This document shows, piece after piece, positions 12,978-25,654 of a stretch of 64,000 bases of DNA. The position numbers and the translations under genes are program-made. The notes under the pieces were generated by a model. The model was not told the DNA's origin and searched no databases. It was given only the letters and a program-made list of their open reading frames with translations. Position 1 is the stretch's first letter, and each line of letters begins with the position of its first letter. The stretch is from Primula veris (taxonomy: Eukaryota > Streptophyta > Magnoliopsida > Ericales > Primulaceae), in contig OY821740.1 of NCBI GenBank assembly GCA_963682055.1, forward strand, positions 12,672,814 through 12,736,813, given 5' to 3'.

Positions 12978-13677
12978 TTTCTCAAGATCTTTTTTAATAA
13001 GAGTTTCTATATTATAATAGTATTGATTTAAGAAAAATTATATATATAGACAAAAAATCTTTGGATTGTCCAAACTTAAGCTTAATGATTCGATTGATAT
13101 ATTGTCTTATAAATTCAATGTATTATCTCGTACTTACAAAAAGAAGGAATTTTTAATCTGGTTCTAGGTAGTATGGGTGGTTAATTTATTTTTAAAAACT
13201 TTATTTGTAATTGAAGTATAGCCAAATATAAAGTTATATAAAGTTATTACGAAATCTGTAGCTATTGAACTTGTGGATTCAATTAGCTATTGAACTTTAT
13301 TTTGATTATGTTGATGAATAACAATTTGTTTTGTTTTAGCTTTGTTACTTGTTTCGAACATTCTAAACGTATTTTGGTTGGCTTTTAGTTTATATTTCTA
13401 TTTGAATATTATTATTTTTAAATATTTAGGTAAATTATGCGAAATAATGAAAAATTAATGACTAAAATGAAAATTCAAGAAACAACCCGCACCCAATCCG
13501 CCCCGCTTGATAATGGGTTGGGTTGGGTTGGGTTGGGGTTTTAATTATTATGGGTTGGGTTGGGTTGGGTTGGGATTTGAATTTCACTAATCCGCCCCAA
13601 TCCGTTCCGCCATTTATTTTACGGGGCGGGTTAGGATTGCGACCAATTCGCCCCAATCCGTCCCGTGTCCACCCCTA
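12746..13677. mobile_element. Non-autonomous hAT-type transposon with 8-bp target duplication
   Basis: A 932-bp element bounded by a perfect 8-bp direct repeat GTTTTTAT (12738-12745 and 13678-13685), the size typical of hAT elements. The ends are short imperfect inverted repeats: TAGAGATGGGTA on the left, TGTCCACCCCTA on the right. Both subterminal regions are full of CCGCCCC, CAATCCG and GGGTTGG blocks on opposite strands, as is usual for the subterminal transposase-binding regions of hAT elements. A TA microsatellite sits inside at about 12936-12974. Open frames here (up to 90 aa) are only by-products of the repeats. There is no transposase, so movement would depend on an element elsewhere. 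Confidence 0.88.
13515..13574 (+). repeat. GGGTT tandem tracts in the hAT subterminal region
   Basis: Two G-rich tracts, 13515-13538 and 13552-13574, consist of consecutive GGGTT units with four or more runs of three Gs each, separated by an AT-rich gap. Each tract fits the pattern for an intramolecular G-quadruplex. The repeat is not the plant telomere unit TTTAGGG. Confidence 0.8.
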
Positions 13678-13685
13678 GTTTTTAT

Positions 13686-16600
13686 CACTGTTTACCTAAG
13701 TTTCTTTTTCTTTTTTTAAGATAGGAAAAAATAATAAATAATAAAAAAGGATGGATTAATAAAAAGTTTGATAGACTTTTATAAAATGAGATGTGGAACT
13801 ATACAACCTACTTTCGGATGAAAAGTAATATATCATCAAACAGTGTCAATTATAACCGGAATTTTTGCTCTAACCCATTCTATAAAGGAAAAATACCTAA
13901 TTTGTACCATATATTTAAGATTTTAACAATCGCTGCCATGTACTCAATCTTATTTGACCAAATAACACGGGCAAGTAGGTTAAACATATGCCATTTGAAT
14001 TACTTTATATGGCTTTATTTTTGGATTACTTTTTTTTTTTTATAATCTTATATCACTTAAATACAATATATTATGTAGTTAAATATTGTCAATCTCTTGT
14101 TTCGATTTGTGCTTTTGTTCCAAACATTTAGTCACAATAAAGTAACTTCTTTCTCTCTTTAATTTGTTGCGCTTTAGTATTTAAAATCGTGTTTCCTCTT
14201 GTTTAATTTAGTTTTATCTTTCATAGTAGTTTAGTTTAAGTCATTAGGTTAATCGTTGTTCACTCGTTTCATCATCATTATAGTAGTCAATTAAGATTTT
14301 TTGAGTTACTATTATTCAACTGTCTTATTTATTCGGCCATATAGTAGTTGACATCAAAGTTTAATCATTATTAATTCATCACAGTATTTTCGTTACCAAC
14401 TTGCTAGTCAAAATCGTCAATTTATTATTCGTTCTCTTTTTTACTTTTCTTGTAGTTAATAGTTGATTAGTAGTTATATTATTGCATCCGTACATAGCAG
14501 TTTACATTATTTACTTTATCGTTATATGCCGTTTGGTTCTTACTTATTCATTGTTATTTTTGTTGTTCCTAAGTGTTGGGTTTAGCAGCTAGTTTTAAAC
14601 AGAAGTCACATTAGTTTTAGTTCATTTAGGTTTAATAATAATAATAATAATTCAATAATGAATTATATTAACACAAGTTTTTTAGAAAGTACCATTATAT
14701 TGCCATTAAAAGAACAAAACCTTAATAAAAAAATCATCCACACCCAATAAATTGGTAAACGGTCTACGTCGGTTCAACCTTATACATCTAGACTATATTA
14801 TAACTGAGACATTTGTACTCTTGCGAAGTCTTAAGTCCGTTTTAAGAGCAGTCATAATATTAAATTGTCACATGTCTAGATCACTATATTAAAATGTCAT
14901 GATATCAAGATATACTCTGTTGATATTTTGATGGTATCTAAATTGAGTGCCGCTAGATTTAGTAATAGTGTAGCAGCATAATATGTTGTTGCTGTGGTAT
15001 TGCTAAATTTAACGACATTTACTTTAACAATATTTTTTAAAATGTGTTCGTTGATATTTCTTATAGTATGATTTTTCTTTTGTATCACCAGTTCACCCCC
15101 ATATGTCTGGTTTTAGTTTGTTTGTTTCTTTCTTTCTTAGGCAGTGTGTTGCTCGAATAAAAATAAGTGGTCTTCTGTATTGTGTTTCCCTCATTAATAA
15201 AAATAAATTAGTTTAGTTGGGGGAAAAAGAACTTGATGCATAGTTTACAGAAGTTTGAGGTCCTCTTCACCAACCCATAACACATTTACTTATTAGATCC
15301 AAACCAAACTATACAATCACGGGCAAAGCCAGCAACTGAAAATGGGGTGTCAAAATATAAATACAAGAATAGTTTAAAATAGAATAAAATTTTGCACTTA
15401 AGCATAAGCTATATATCGTCTAAGTGTTACGGAATTTAATATTTGTCAATTCAAAAACATATTAAAAACCAACATAATATCACAAATAATTAACACGATA
15501 CCTAAAAAGTTTAAAAAAAAAAAAAAAAGAACCTGACGGCTCCTTGCATTCGTGAATACATCAATGATAGATTTCTTGCTAAATTTTGAAGCAATATTTT
15601 TCTTATGTACATCATCATACAATCTTCAAGATAATAGACTTCCATTTTTATTATAAATACTAATTTTGATAAAATTCATAATTGAAAATGATCGTTTCAC
15701 AGTTGGGTCTTTATTTTTATTTAACCTAACTCTCAATAGTACAATAGTAATGAAAAAACTAATCGGATCTTTCGACCTAATTGAAATTTTTATATAGATC
15801 ACTTAAAAACTATTAAAACATTAAATGTGCACATGAATATAAATATTAATAAACAAACTGAGATTTGGACACTAAAAATTAAATTTACATAGGACTTTTG
15901 GTGGTTGCCAATATATTTTAATGATTGTGTCAAATGTATAATTTTAAAATATTTGTACTAAAAAAAAAAATTACACTACATAAAATTTTTAACATCATGG
16001 GGATCCGATGTCATGGCATCCATGATATTTGCTTAACTTCCCATTTATAGAATTAATAAAACTATAAATACAATATCATTATATTACTAAGACAAATAGA
16101 AAAAAAGCTTTCATTTCCCGATTTGACATCTCATGCCCAGGGCACTTCTCTCTCTCTCCTCATTCATTCATAGATTTTTAGTTGTCAGTCACAATAGACG
16201 ACAGAAGCATGCACTTTTTAATTTCACTTTTCTTTTTTGATAATTGGTCAATTTTCAAAATGCTACATATACGGTTTTCACACTAGGAAAAGAATGATGC
16301 ATAACATGATTTTTTTCTCTATATATATTTGATATCATGTTAATTTACTACGGAGTATTTGATTATTGGTAGTAAAGCAAAAGAATTCGCCTAAAAAAAA
16401 GATTTTAGGTGAGGTAAAAACGTACATTGCTTGACTAGTAATTGCTAATTTTACAGTATCAGTACTGTTTTAGCAGTATCAACATTATCCTAAATAAAAT
16501 AATTTTTTGAAAAAAAATATAATGGAGGTATTCTGTAAATGTAATTTGATTGTATACATGAATATTTTGACTATATTGACTAAAATGAGATAAAGATTGA

Positions 16601-18189
16601 GAATTAATGTTTCACTAAATAATTTTTGGCTTAAGTTGTAGCTATTTGTAATCTCTCTATTTTTTTTATGGTAAAAAATTATAATAGTTATTTATTTTCT
16701 GCGCAGCAAGATGGCAAGGCAACCCCAAATTTATTTGCTGAAAAGATGACATGCTGTCACTTCTCCAGCCCTCACTTACTTGAAAAACTATCACATCTCA
16801 ACTCATTTGGTCATGATGGTTTTACCTTCCCCAAAACATACCTTTAAGGTTTTAAAATATTTGCATAAAGAAAATCTGAAAATAAAAGATGGAAAAAACT
16901 TTTTTTGTGTTTCTTCACATCCGAACAAAACAGCTTTATGGTTGGAAGTTGGCTGGCAGCTATCGACAAAACCTCTATACATCTATTGCTATAGCTATAG
17001 AGATAGGGTGTTAGTGTTCCGTTCCGAATAATTAAATCATTTTTCTATCAAGCTGCATTAATTGTATTTCCTTTTTATTTATTTATAGAAGTTAGCACTA
17101 ACTAATGCGTGAAAATAGCCAGAGGGTATATATGCTAGAATGAACTCGCAAGAAACAATATTGATGCCTCGTTTGGCAATTTACATTTGATTAGGGTTAT
17201 ACTAGCTTACTTACCCAAAAACGATTGTATTGACTTCACATGAGCCACTAATTAATTAAACTAGTCTAGCTAGTGGGTTAAATGAAAATATTCTTATCCA
17301 TTGTTCAAGAAAATGTGAATTCATATAGGTCAAAATTAGATGGGATTTGAGGGCTAGACTAATTGAAGGTATTTTATTTTATATAAATTGGTGAGGAAAA
17401 ACCACTATTTCATTAATAGTGAAGTGTGGAATCATACTTATAATTACATTAGAAATCTAAATTAAAACAATTATAAAACTTTTAATAATAATACTAATGT
17501 TAAGAAAATAAATAAATCATCGGATTTCCTCCTCGTCTATCGCATAATTATCATGCGCGTTGGTAGGTGTGTGCTTTAAAATACACCGAGCTTAAGTGCT
17601 TATAACTACTATATAAGTACTAGCAGAACAAGTTGGAGGAAGCTTTTTGATAATTTTCCTAGTATTTATGGCATAAAAAATATTGTAGCTAGATATGTAT
17701 AAAAAGAAAACGGGAATCATGTGAGGATGAAAATTGAGATACTCGATCGATTAAAATTATATAATGATGTGTGGCAATACCCAATCTGTACGTACCCAGC
17801 ACAATTTAAAATTTAAAATAAGTATGTACCATTAATATGCACACACAAATTTTTTCAATTTACATGTAGGATATATCTCTATCAAAAAGAGCGTTAAGCA
17901 AAACATTTCTTCGGGTCATTAATTCCATATGGAGTAGTATAATGCAGCTGACCCAAATGAATTCATCCTGCTCTGACCTATAGTCTACATTGATTTTAGT
18001 CTGTAGTCTAATATAGCCTATGCTTAGAAAGAAAGTTATGTTAGAAAACAACGGGAAAAAAGTTATATACGTTCTCTAATTTGTAACTTTTACATAGAGA
18101 TACAGCTGCTAAAGAATGCTCATAAAACACCTACAGACCAGAGAAAAAGGTTGTATGTAAGTAAATCAGACTTTAGGCTCTACTACTAC

Positions 18190-18221
<32 letters not shown>
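13686..18221. other. Intergenic region without a recognisable gene
   Basis: About 4.5 kb of AT-rich DNA in which I could not recognise any exon. From about 15315 to 16030 the flanking phrases (GGCAAAGCCAGCAACTG followed by GGGGTGTCAAAATAT on the left; GATGTCATGGCATCCATG on the right) look like decayed transposon sequence, but no inverted ends or target duplication were found. Several homopolymer and short microsatellite runs occur. The 3' boundary is the TA tract before MITE copy 2. Confidence 0.35.
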
Positions 18222-18223
<2 letters not shown>

Positions 18224-18423
18224 GAAGTATCTATACACATATAAAAAAACATATTATTTTTACACATCAATCACAACCCTTTATTTACTAACTTTTAATG
18301 GTCAAGATTAGTTCATCTAATAACAAGAATAAATACATAATCTTGACCATTAAAAGTTAGTAAATGAAAGGTTGTGATTGATGTGTAAATATAATGTGTT
18401 TTTTTATGTGTGTACGGATACTT

Positions 18424-18426
<3 letters not shown>
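18222..18426. mobile_element. Foldback MITE, copy 2
   Basis: A 205-bp foldback element of the same family as 2226-2432. It starts GGGAAGTATC and ends GATACTTCCC, and the whole length apart from a central loop is an inverted repeat containing ACATCAATCACAACC and TTTTAATGGTCAAGATTA. The loop (around TTCATCTAATAACAAGAATA) is almost identical to that of copy 1. Long TA microsatellites flank both sides, as with copy 1, which suggests preference for TA tracts or generation of them. Confidence 0.87.
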
Positions 18427-18465
<39 letters not shown>

Positions 18466-18632
18466 CACAATATATTTACATTTTAATTCTAACCATTCAT
18501 TACATATGTTTTTAAGAGTTATGACTTTTTTATTTTAGATAATCTTGGCCATTGAAAAAAGCTAAATAACTGATTATGATTAAAATGTAAACATAATGTG
18601 TTTTTTTATGTGTCGATATACTATTCTCGTGT
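18466..18632. mobile_element. Foldback MITE, decayed copy 3
   Basis: Forty bases beyond copy 2, after another TA tract, is a shorter and much more diverged relative. The right arm is clear (AATCTTGGCCATTGAAAAAA, then AAATGTAAACATAATGTG and TTTTTTATGTGTCGATA), while the left arm (ATATATTTACATTTTAATTC) is badly eroded. It is either an older neighbouring insertion or a tandem copy of copy 2. Confidence 0.6.
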
Positions 18633-19495
18633 GTGTGTTTGTGTTTGTGTGTGTGTGTGGGGCTGTGAAAGAATCTTTGAACTTTTCCAATTTAATTGAC
18701 TAATAATTTTTAGAAAATATGTGAACAACCACAGTTTACTAAACATTTTTTTGTAAGTTTTAAACATGTTTTTGGATCTCTATGGACCATCAAGTCTTAT
18801 CTGATTCTTGCAATCAGTCACTTCCGGAATAACACAAATCGGTGTCTGATTTGTCGTCTGAGATAGATGCTCATGGTAAACAGCCAATACAGAAGAACTG
18901 ATTTAAGCCTAAATCATCCAATTTATAGAGTAGGATACTAACAGTTATAAAATCGGTGTTAAACCGCTTTCACCCACTGCAGACCCATGGCATATCATGG
19001 AGCTTTACCAAATGGGGTGTATTGCATGAATAAATATTAATTTTCAAATTTTATAATCATGAGAATTAATATATAATTGTAAACAAGGTTTTTTTTTATA
19101 TAGTTCTTTCTATCATTGGATGATATTAATTGTTTTTCAGGGGTAGATCATCGATTTGGGGGAGTTTAGTAAACGTTTCCCGTATCGTTTTTCCGCTTCT
19201 GCTTCCCGACTTGGCAGCTATATCTCTCGTCTCTCTAGTTGCTTCAATAAGATCCTATTTATTGTCCTAGATTACACTAATGTCCTCACAGTTTTGATAA
19301 TTATTCATTTTGGAAAAACAATGTTCACTAAATAATTTTTTACCTCCAAATCGAGATGGTGAATATATATATATATATCATAATGAGATTATGATTTTGG
19401 TTCATTATAGTGTCAGTAGTGTAAACCAAAAACTGTACAATTAGAATGACTCTAAAAAACAAATATTTAAAATTAGATAAATACTTATGGAATGA
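18633..19495. other. Intergenic region left of the Copia element
   Basis: No gene recognised. It contains a short GT microsatellite near 18630-18660 and a small TA tract near 19362-19378. The last five bases before the Copia element (TCAGA, 19496-19500) are its target duplication. Confidence 0.4.
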
Positions 19496-19500
19496 TCAGA

Positions 19501-19833
19501 TATTGATTATAGTATATTGTAAAGAACTGTTAGAAACAGTTCTCTTAGGACTAAATTGAAGATTCAGTAAAATGATGTACTTGATTGTAAAGAACTGTTA
19601 GAGACAGTTCTAGAACTCTTAGGACTGATTTGAAGTTTGTCAAATGTATATATATATATCTCAGCTGTAAACAATTGCTTTTAAGTTGGTTTAATAAAAA
19701 TAGCTTTTTCTCTCTCTCTCTCTCTCTCTCTCTAGCTATTCTCTCAATATATATATATAGAAACACATTAAGGTTTAATCGCAATACGATCAACCTATCT
19801 AGTCCACCAGAACGTGGATTATTCATTTCAACA
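19501..19833 (+). repeat. 5' LTR of the Copia element
   Basis: 333 bp, starting TATTGATTATAG and ending TTCAACA directly before the primer binding site. It contains two copies, 77 bp apart, of the dyad GAACTGTT-AGA-AACAGTTC (the second slightly altered), a CT microsatellite and a short TA tract. It is nearly identical to the 3' LTR at 25665-25993. Promoter and polyadenylation signals of the element would lie here. Confidence 0.95.
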
Positions 19834-19845
19834 TGGTATCAGAGC
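19834..19845 (+). other. Primer binding site (initiator tRNA-Met type)
   Basis: TGGTATCAGAGC directly abuts the 5' LTR. This is the standard plant retrotransposon primer site complementary to the 3' end of initiator tRNA-Met and fixes the LTR boundary. Confidence 0.95.
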
Positions 19846-21802
19846 TTTTATAGAGCTTCTTCTCCGCTGCGATTTTACAGAGTTTACTGGGTTTCTTCAT
19901 TGGTTTAATTGAAGGGTTCTTAAATTTGGGGTTCTTGATAAATTTCATCACTACAATTGGTAATATCTGTATTACTATCTCTTTTGATTATCAATTCTTT
20001 AATTGGTTATCAATTTCTTGATTGATTGAAGAATTAAGGTTTTTTTTTTGGGGGGTTTTCTTATTTTGGATATTATTCTCTATTGGGTTTTTCTCATGAA
20101 AACAAGAGATGTCAGAATTTGGTAATAATAATGATGTTCAACCCCAACCTACTGTTATTCCTTCTATAACTACTATGAGCCCATATTACATAGGTTCTAA
20201 TGAAAATACTAGCACTAGCCTAGTTACCCCTGTGTTAGCTGGGGTTAATTTTCATTCTTGGAGGAGGGCCATGAAAATTTCAATAGGGGCCAAATCCAAA
20301 CTAGGGTTTGTGACTGGTACCCTACCTTGTCCACCAGATACAAATCCAATGAATGGAGCTTGGTTGCAGTGCAACCTGATAGTTATGTCTTGGATCATCA
20401 ATTCAGTTAGTAATGATATAGCACAATCCATTCTATATGTGGATACTACTTCTAAGATGTGGAGAGAATTAACAGAAAGATTTGCTCAAGAAAATGAGGC
20501 TAGGATTTATGAATTACATCAAGATATTCATAGTACTGTTCAAGATTCACTTAGTGTATCTAGTTATTTTACTAAGATTGAGACTTTATGGAATCAGCTG
20601 AGTGTTTTAAGTACTATTCCTAGGTGTTCTTGTGGTATTATAGGAAGATGTTCTTGCAATTTCATGAGTGCAATTGTGGCTAGGGAACAGAGGGTTTTTA
20701 AAATGATTTTCTTGATGGGTTTAAATGAAAGATTTGCTCATGTTAGGAGTCAAATTCTTTTAATTAGGCCTCTTCCTCCTTTGAATGATATGTATCAAAT
20801 GGTTATTCAAGAAGAGAAATAACATAATGTAGGGGTTCATGGTGGGATTTCTGAGAATATTATGGCACTTGCTACTCAGTATAATAAATCTCAAAATAAT
20901 CAGGGTGCTAGTCAAGGGTTTAGGTCTCAATCTAATCAGTCTTTTAGGCCAACTGGTACTAACAATAATTCTAAACCTTGTAGAACTTTATATAATATGG
21001 GAAGAGGGATGGCTATGAAGTGTTCTCATTGTGGGTCAAATAGACACACCAAAGATAGGTGTTATAAGTTGCATGGGTATTCACCTGGGTGGACTCCAAG
21101 ACCTAGAGGCTTTAATCCTTCTTTTTCTGGAAATAATATGGCACATTTAGTTACTTATCAAGATGGAGATGTGTTTGGTAATGATACAGGACAGCAGCAC
21201 CAAAAGGAGAATTCAAGAGAGGTTGGTTTACAGCAGCAACCTGATAATCAACAAGCTGGTGCTACACCTCTCTCTAACATGGTTTTTTCTGGCATGTCAG
21301 GTAAACAAACTTCTTGTTCTTCTTTTTATTCTAATGTATGTCATAATGTAAGCATGCTAGATACTGATTTATGGATAATTGATAGTGGGGCTAATGAACA
21401 TATGGTTAATTCTTTGCATCATTTTAGTAGTTTTAAGAAGGTTGATTCACATGTTAATTTACCTAATGGTCGGAAGGCTGTTGTTACTCATGTAGGGACT
21501 ATTGTTTTTAAAAATAATATAGTATTGTACAATGTCTTATGTGTACCTTCTTTTGGGTTTAATTTAATTGCTGTTAGTAAATTGGCTAATGACTCTGGTT
21601 TGATAGTAGTTTTTGATTTAAAAGGTTGTTATATTCAGGACCAGGTATCTTTGAGGATGATTGGTAGTGCACAGGCAAAGAATGGTTTGTATGTTTTTCA
21701 GAGAAAGGATTTTCTTCAAAAATCATCTGTTTGTAATAGTTCTATTTCTGAGAATAAGCCACATATTTGGCACTCTAGGTTAGGACATCCATCAATTACT
21801 GT

Positions 21803-22989
21803 TGTTGGTCCGTAGGTGTCTAAACCTTAGAGGGGGGGTGAATAAGGTTTTCGTACGTTTTTCGCGGAATTAAATCTATGGGTTATTAACTAAGTTAATT
21901 AGTGGTTTTTATAACCTAAACTCTTTTGTAAACAAAATATCGCTAAATTAATCTAAACAAGCAATAAATATAAGCGATAAATAAATACGAAAAGTAAAAG
22001 TTAAGGGAAAGAAATATCACAAGATTTATAGAGGTTCGGCAAAACGCGCCTACGTCCTCTCCTCGGTATTTTCACTACCGAGTGTTTCACTAGAATCTCG
22101 TTCCAAAGGTTACAACCTAACGAGCTTAATCAACCGATTAAGCTCCCCCTCACTTAATGAGTATCCCGAATGAAAAGCCTAGAACTTTTAAGCTACACTT
22201 GCTTGAAAAGCTTCTACCCGATCAACCGCTCACTAATGAGTTTATAAAATACTCTTTTACAAGTTTGATTTCGAATCACTCACTAACAAATATTATCTCG
22301 ATGTTTATAAGATTACAATGAGAATATACTCGAGAATATTTTTGATTACAAGTGAGAAATAAGTAGTATAAGCTTGAAGGGTTTCTTAGTAAGAATTGCT
22401 TAAAAGTTGTGAATGCTTGGATGAGCTTCTTCAAAGAATATTGGGGCTTTTTGTAGAGCCAAAGGTGCAGCAATTAATTTCAGACCGTTGCTGGTTGTTG
22501 AGTTCATTCAATGCAGTTTTTGCAGCAGTTCGCCCCATTTTCAGGAATAGCTTAAAAGCTGGAATTTGAAATTTTACAGAAACGATCGGTCGTTTCTGTA
22601 AAACGATCGGTCGTGTTTTATCTGTGCTCACTGGAAGAAATCATCCATAAAACGATCGGTCGTTTTTATGCTGGCGATCGGTCGTTTTCGGGTTGAGCTC
22701 ACTGGAAGAAATACTCACATAATAGATCGATCGTTTCTTGTGTTGATCAGTCGTTTTGTTGTTCTGGGTTAGTTTCGGTTTTCTCGACAAACTTCGAAAC
22801 CCCGTAACTAATTCGTTCCAACTCCGATTTAGGTTCCGCTTGAACCAATGGCTTCGTAATTATGTATACTTATCATTTTGAACCCTTGACACACACGATA
22901 AATGATTAGTACGCAAAATGAGCTTTTATCATGTTTTATAATTTTTTTGTTATCATTAAAATAATCGATTTGAAGAACATCGTTCAACA
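21803..22989. mobile_element. Solo LTR nested in the Copia gag-pol gene
   Basis: A 1187-bp sequence starting TGTTGGTCCG and ending GTTCAACA, flanked by a perfect 5-bp duplication ACTGT (21798-21802 and 22990-22994). TG..CA ends, a 5-bp duplication and no coding capacity fit a single LTR left after recombination between the two LTRs of another element. Near its start is GAGGGGGGGTGAATAAGG and further in GAGGTTCGGC...CTACGTCC, phrases I have seen together in many plant genomes (from memory, family name unknown to me). The insertion splits the pre-integrase region of the host Copia element. A short non-autonomous element cannot be wholly excluded. Confidence 0.85.
22579..22757. repeat. Cluster of near-palindromic CGATCGGTCGTTT motifs in the solo LTR
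   Basis: Six copies of a near-dyad motif occur in about 180 bp: AACGATCGGTCGTTT at about 22581, 22600 and 22651, GCGATCGGTCGTTTT near 22674, and weaker forms TAGATCGATCGTTTC and TTGATCAGTCGTTTT further on. They alternate with a second repeated phrase, GCTCACTGGAAGAAAT (near 22626 and 22697). The arrangement suggests regulatory sites or slippage-amplified sequence in an LTR. Confidence 0.8.
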
Positions 22990-25654
22990 ACTGTTCTAAA
23001 TATCCTTTCAAATGATGTAAATGTAAAGTTCAGTACTTTGAAATCAGTTCCCTGTGATGTTTGTCATTTAGCTAAGCACCATAGGCTTAGTTTCCCTGTA
23101 AAAACTTCTCATTCTAATAAAGCTTTTGATCTTGTTCACTGTGATCTTTGGGGTCCTTATTCTGTTTCTACTTATAATAATTTTAGTTATTTTCTAACCA
23201 TAGTTGATGACTTTACAAGATGTACTTGGATTTTCTTACTCAAGAATAAGTCTGACACATCTATTATTTTTCCACAATTTCATAAAATGGTAGCAACACA
23301 GTTTAATTCCAAGATTAAAATTATGAGAAGTGACAATGGAACTGAGTTTAACTTGTTAGATTTTTATTCTAAAACTGGTATTATACATCAAACCAGTTGT
23401 GTTGAGACTCCACAACAAAATGGTATTGCAGAAAGGAAACATCAGCACTTACTGAATGTGGCTAGGGCTATAAGATTTCAGTCTAATTTAACTTTAAAGT
23501 TTTGGGGGGAGTGTATTTTAACTGCTGCATATTTAATCAATAGAACACCTACACCTCTTCTGTCTAATAAAAGTCCTTATCAAATGTTTTATGGTTCTAA
23601 ACCTAATTATCATCATTTAAGAGTCATTGGTTGTTTGTGTTATTCTAATACTTTAAGTAGAAATAGAACTAAGTTTGATGCAAGGGGTAAAAAGTGTATT
23701 TTACTTGGTTATGGTGCTAGTACTAAGGGGTACAAATTATTAGATTTCATTAAAAATGAGGTTTTTCTTACAAGAGATGTTTTTTATGAAGATTATTTTC
23801 CTTTTAAACAGCAACCTAATTTGGTTATTTCCACAGAACCTTTGGTTTCTAATGAACCTTTAATTCCAAGTGAGACTTTAGTTTGTATTCAAGATGATAA
23901 GAAAAGTGTATCTACACCTGTTAAAACTCTGCCTAATAGGCAGTCTATAAGAGTTTCTAAAGCTCCTAAGTATTTACATGATTTCCATTGTTCTGCTACT
24001 AGTAAAGATATATTGTCTAAAACTGTTAATAAACTTGTTCATGATTTGTCTTCTTATCTTACTTATGAGAATGTTTCTCCTTCATATAAGTCTTTTTGTA
24101 TGCTAGTTTCTTCTGTTTCTGAACCTAAGACTTATAAGCAGGCTAGTAGTGATCCACTTTGGATAAAAGCTATGGAAACAGAAATTCAAGCTTTAGAACT
24201 TAATAATACTTGGTTCTTGACTAAATTACCACCTGGTAAACAACCAATAGGATGTAAATGGGTTTATAAGATTAAACATAAGGCTGATGGATCTATAGAA
24301 AGGTATAAAGCTAGACTAGTTGCAAAAGGTTATACACAATTAGAGGGAATAGATTATGAGGTTACTTTTTCACCTGTAGCAAAGATGACCACAGTAAGAT
24401 GTTTTTTAGCTCTTGCAGCTTCACAAAATTGGTTTCTAGCTCAAATAGATGTTAATAATGCTTTTTTACATGGTGAATTAGATGAGGAGGTTTACATGAC
24501 ATCACCACCAGGTTTTTTACAAAAATATAGTACTTTGGTTTGTAAATTACAAAAATCTTTGTATGGTTTGAAACAGGTTTCAAGGCAGTGGTTTTCAAAG
24601 TTAAGTAGTGCTTTAATACTGTTTGGTTTTAAGCAGTCTATTGCTGATTATTCTTTATTTACAATCACTAAGAATGGTTTTTTCTTGGCTCTTTTGGTTT
24701 ATGTAGATGACATTATATTAGGGAGTAAATGTTCAAATTTGATAAATGAAGTTAAATTTTTTCTTAATAAACAGTTTCAGTTAAAAGATTTAGGATCTTT
24801 GAAGTTTTTTTTAGGTCTTGAGGTAGCTAGAAATAAGACAGGAATTCATATATGTCAAAGAAAGTATGCATTAGAAGTTTTGGCTGATACTGGTCTTTTA
24901 GCATCCAAACCTTCTAGTTTTCCAATGGATACAAAACAAAAATTTACTAGTTTTGATGATGATTGTTTTGAAGATATTACTTTGTATAGAAGGATAATTG
25001 GTAAACTCTTATATCTAACCATTACAAGACCAGATATTGCTTATTCTATCCATGTTTTAAGTCAGTTTTTAGCTAGGCCCAGCAAGAAGCACTATGCAGA
25101 AGCTTTGAAGGTGCTAAGGTATATTAAGAAATCACCAGCACAAGGTATTTTCTTCTCTTCTTCATCTTCTTTATCTTTAAAAGCCTATAGTGACTCAGAC
25201 TGGGCAGCATGTATTGACTCTAGAAGATCTGTGACTGGTTTTAGTATTTTTTTAGGAGATGCTTTGATTTCTTGGAAAAGTAAGAAACAGAATGTTGTCT
25301 CTAGGAGTAGTGCAGAAGCTGAATATAGGGCACTTACAGTGACTAGTTGTGAGATTATATGGTTGATTCATTTGTTAAAAGACTTAGGTATTAATCATGA
25401 CAAACCAGTAGCTTTGTTCACAGACAGCAAAAGTGCACTTGCATTAGCTTATAATCCTGTTAATCATGAAAGAAGCAAGCATATTGAAGTTGATTGTCAT
25501 TTTATAAGAGATTTAGTTCTTAAAAATACTGTCCATTTGTTACATGTTGGTACTAATGATAATGTGGCAGATTTATTTACAAAAGCTTTAGGATCAGCTC
25601 AGTTTCAGCATTTGATTGTCAAGATGGGAGTGTTATCACTTCACTCTCCATCTT

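Noticed and set aside
12713..13031. Overlapping 77-90 codon frames on both strands
   Set aside because: They arise from the repetitive CCGCCCC/GGGTTGG subterminal sequence and TA microsatellite of the hAT element.
13515..13574. Interstitial telomere repeat
   Set aside because: The unit is GGGTT, not the plant telomere unit TTTAGGG, and it lies inside a defined hAT element.
19630..19908. 92-codon plus frame at the start of the Copia element
   Set aside because: It crosses the LTR, the CT microsatellite and the primer site, so it is not a gene.
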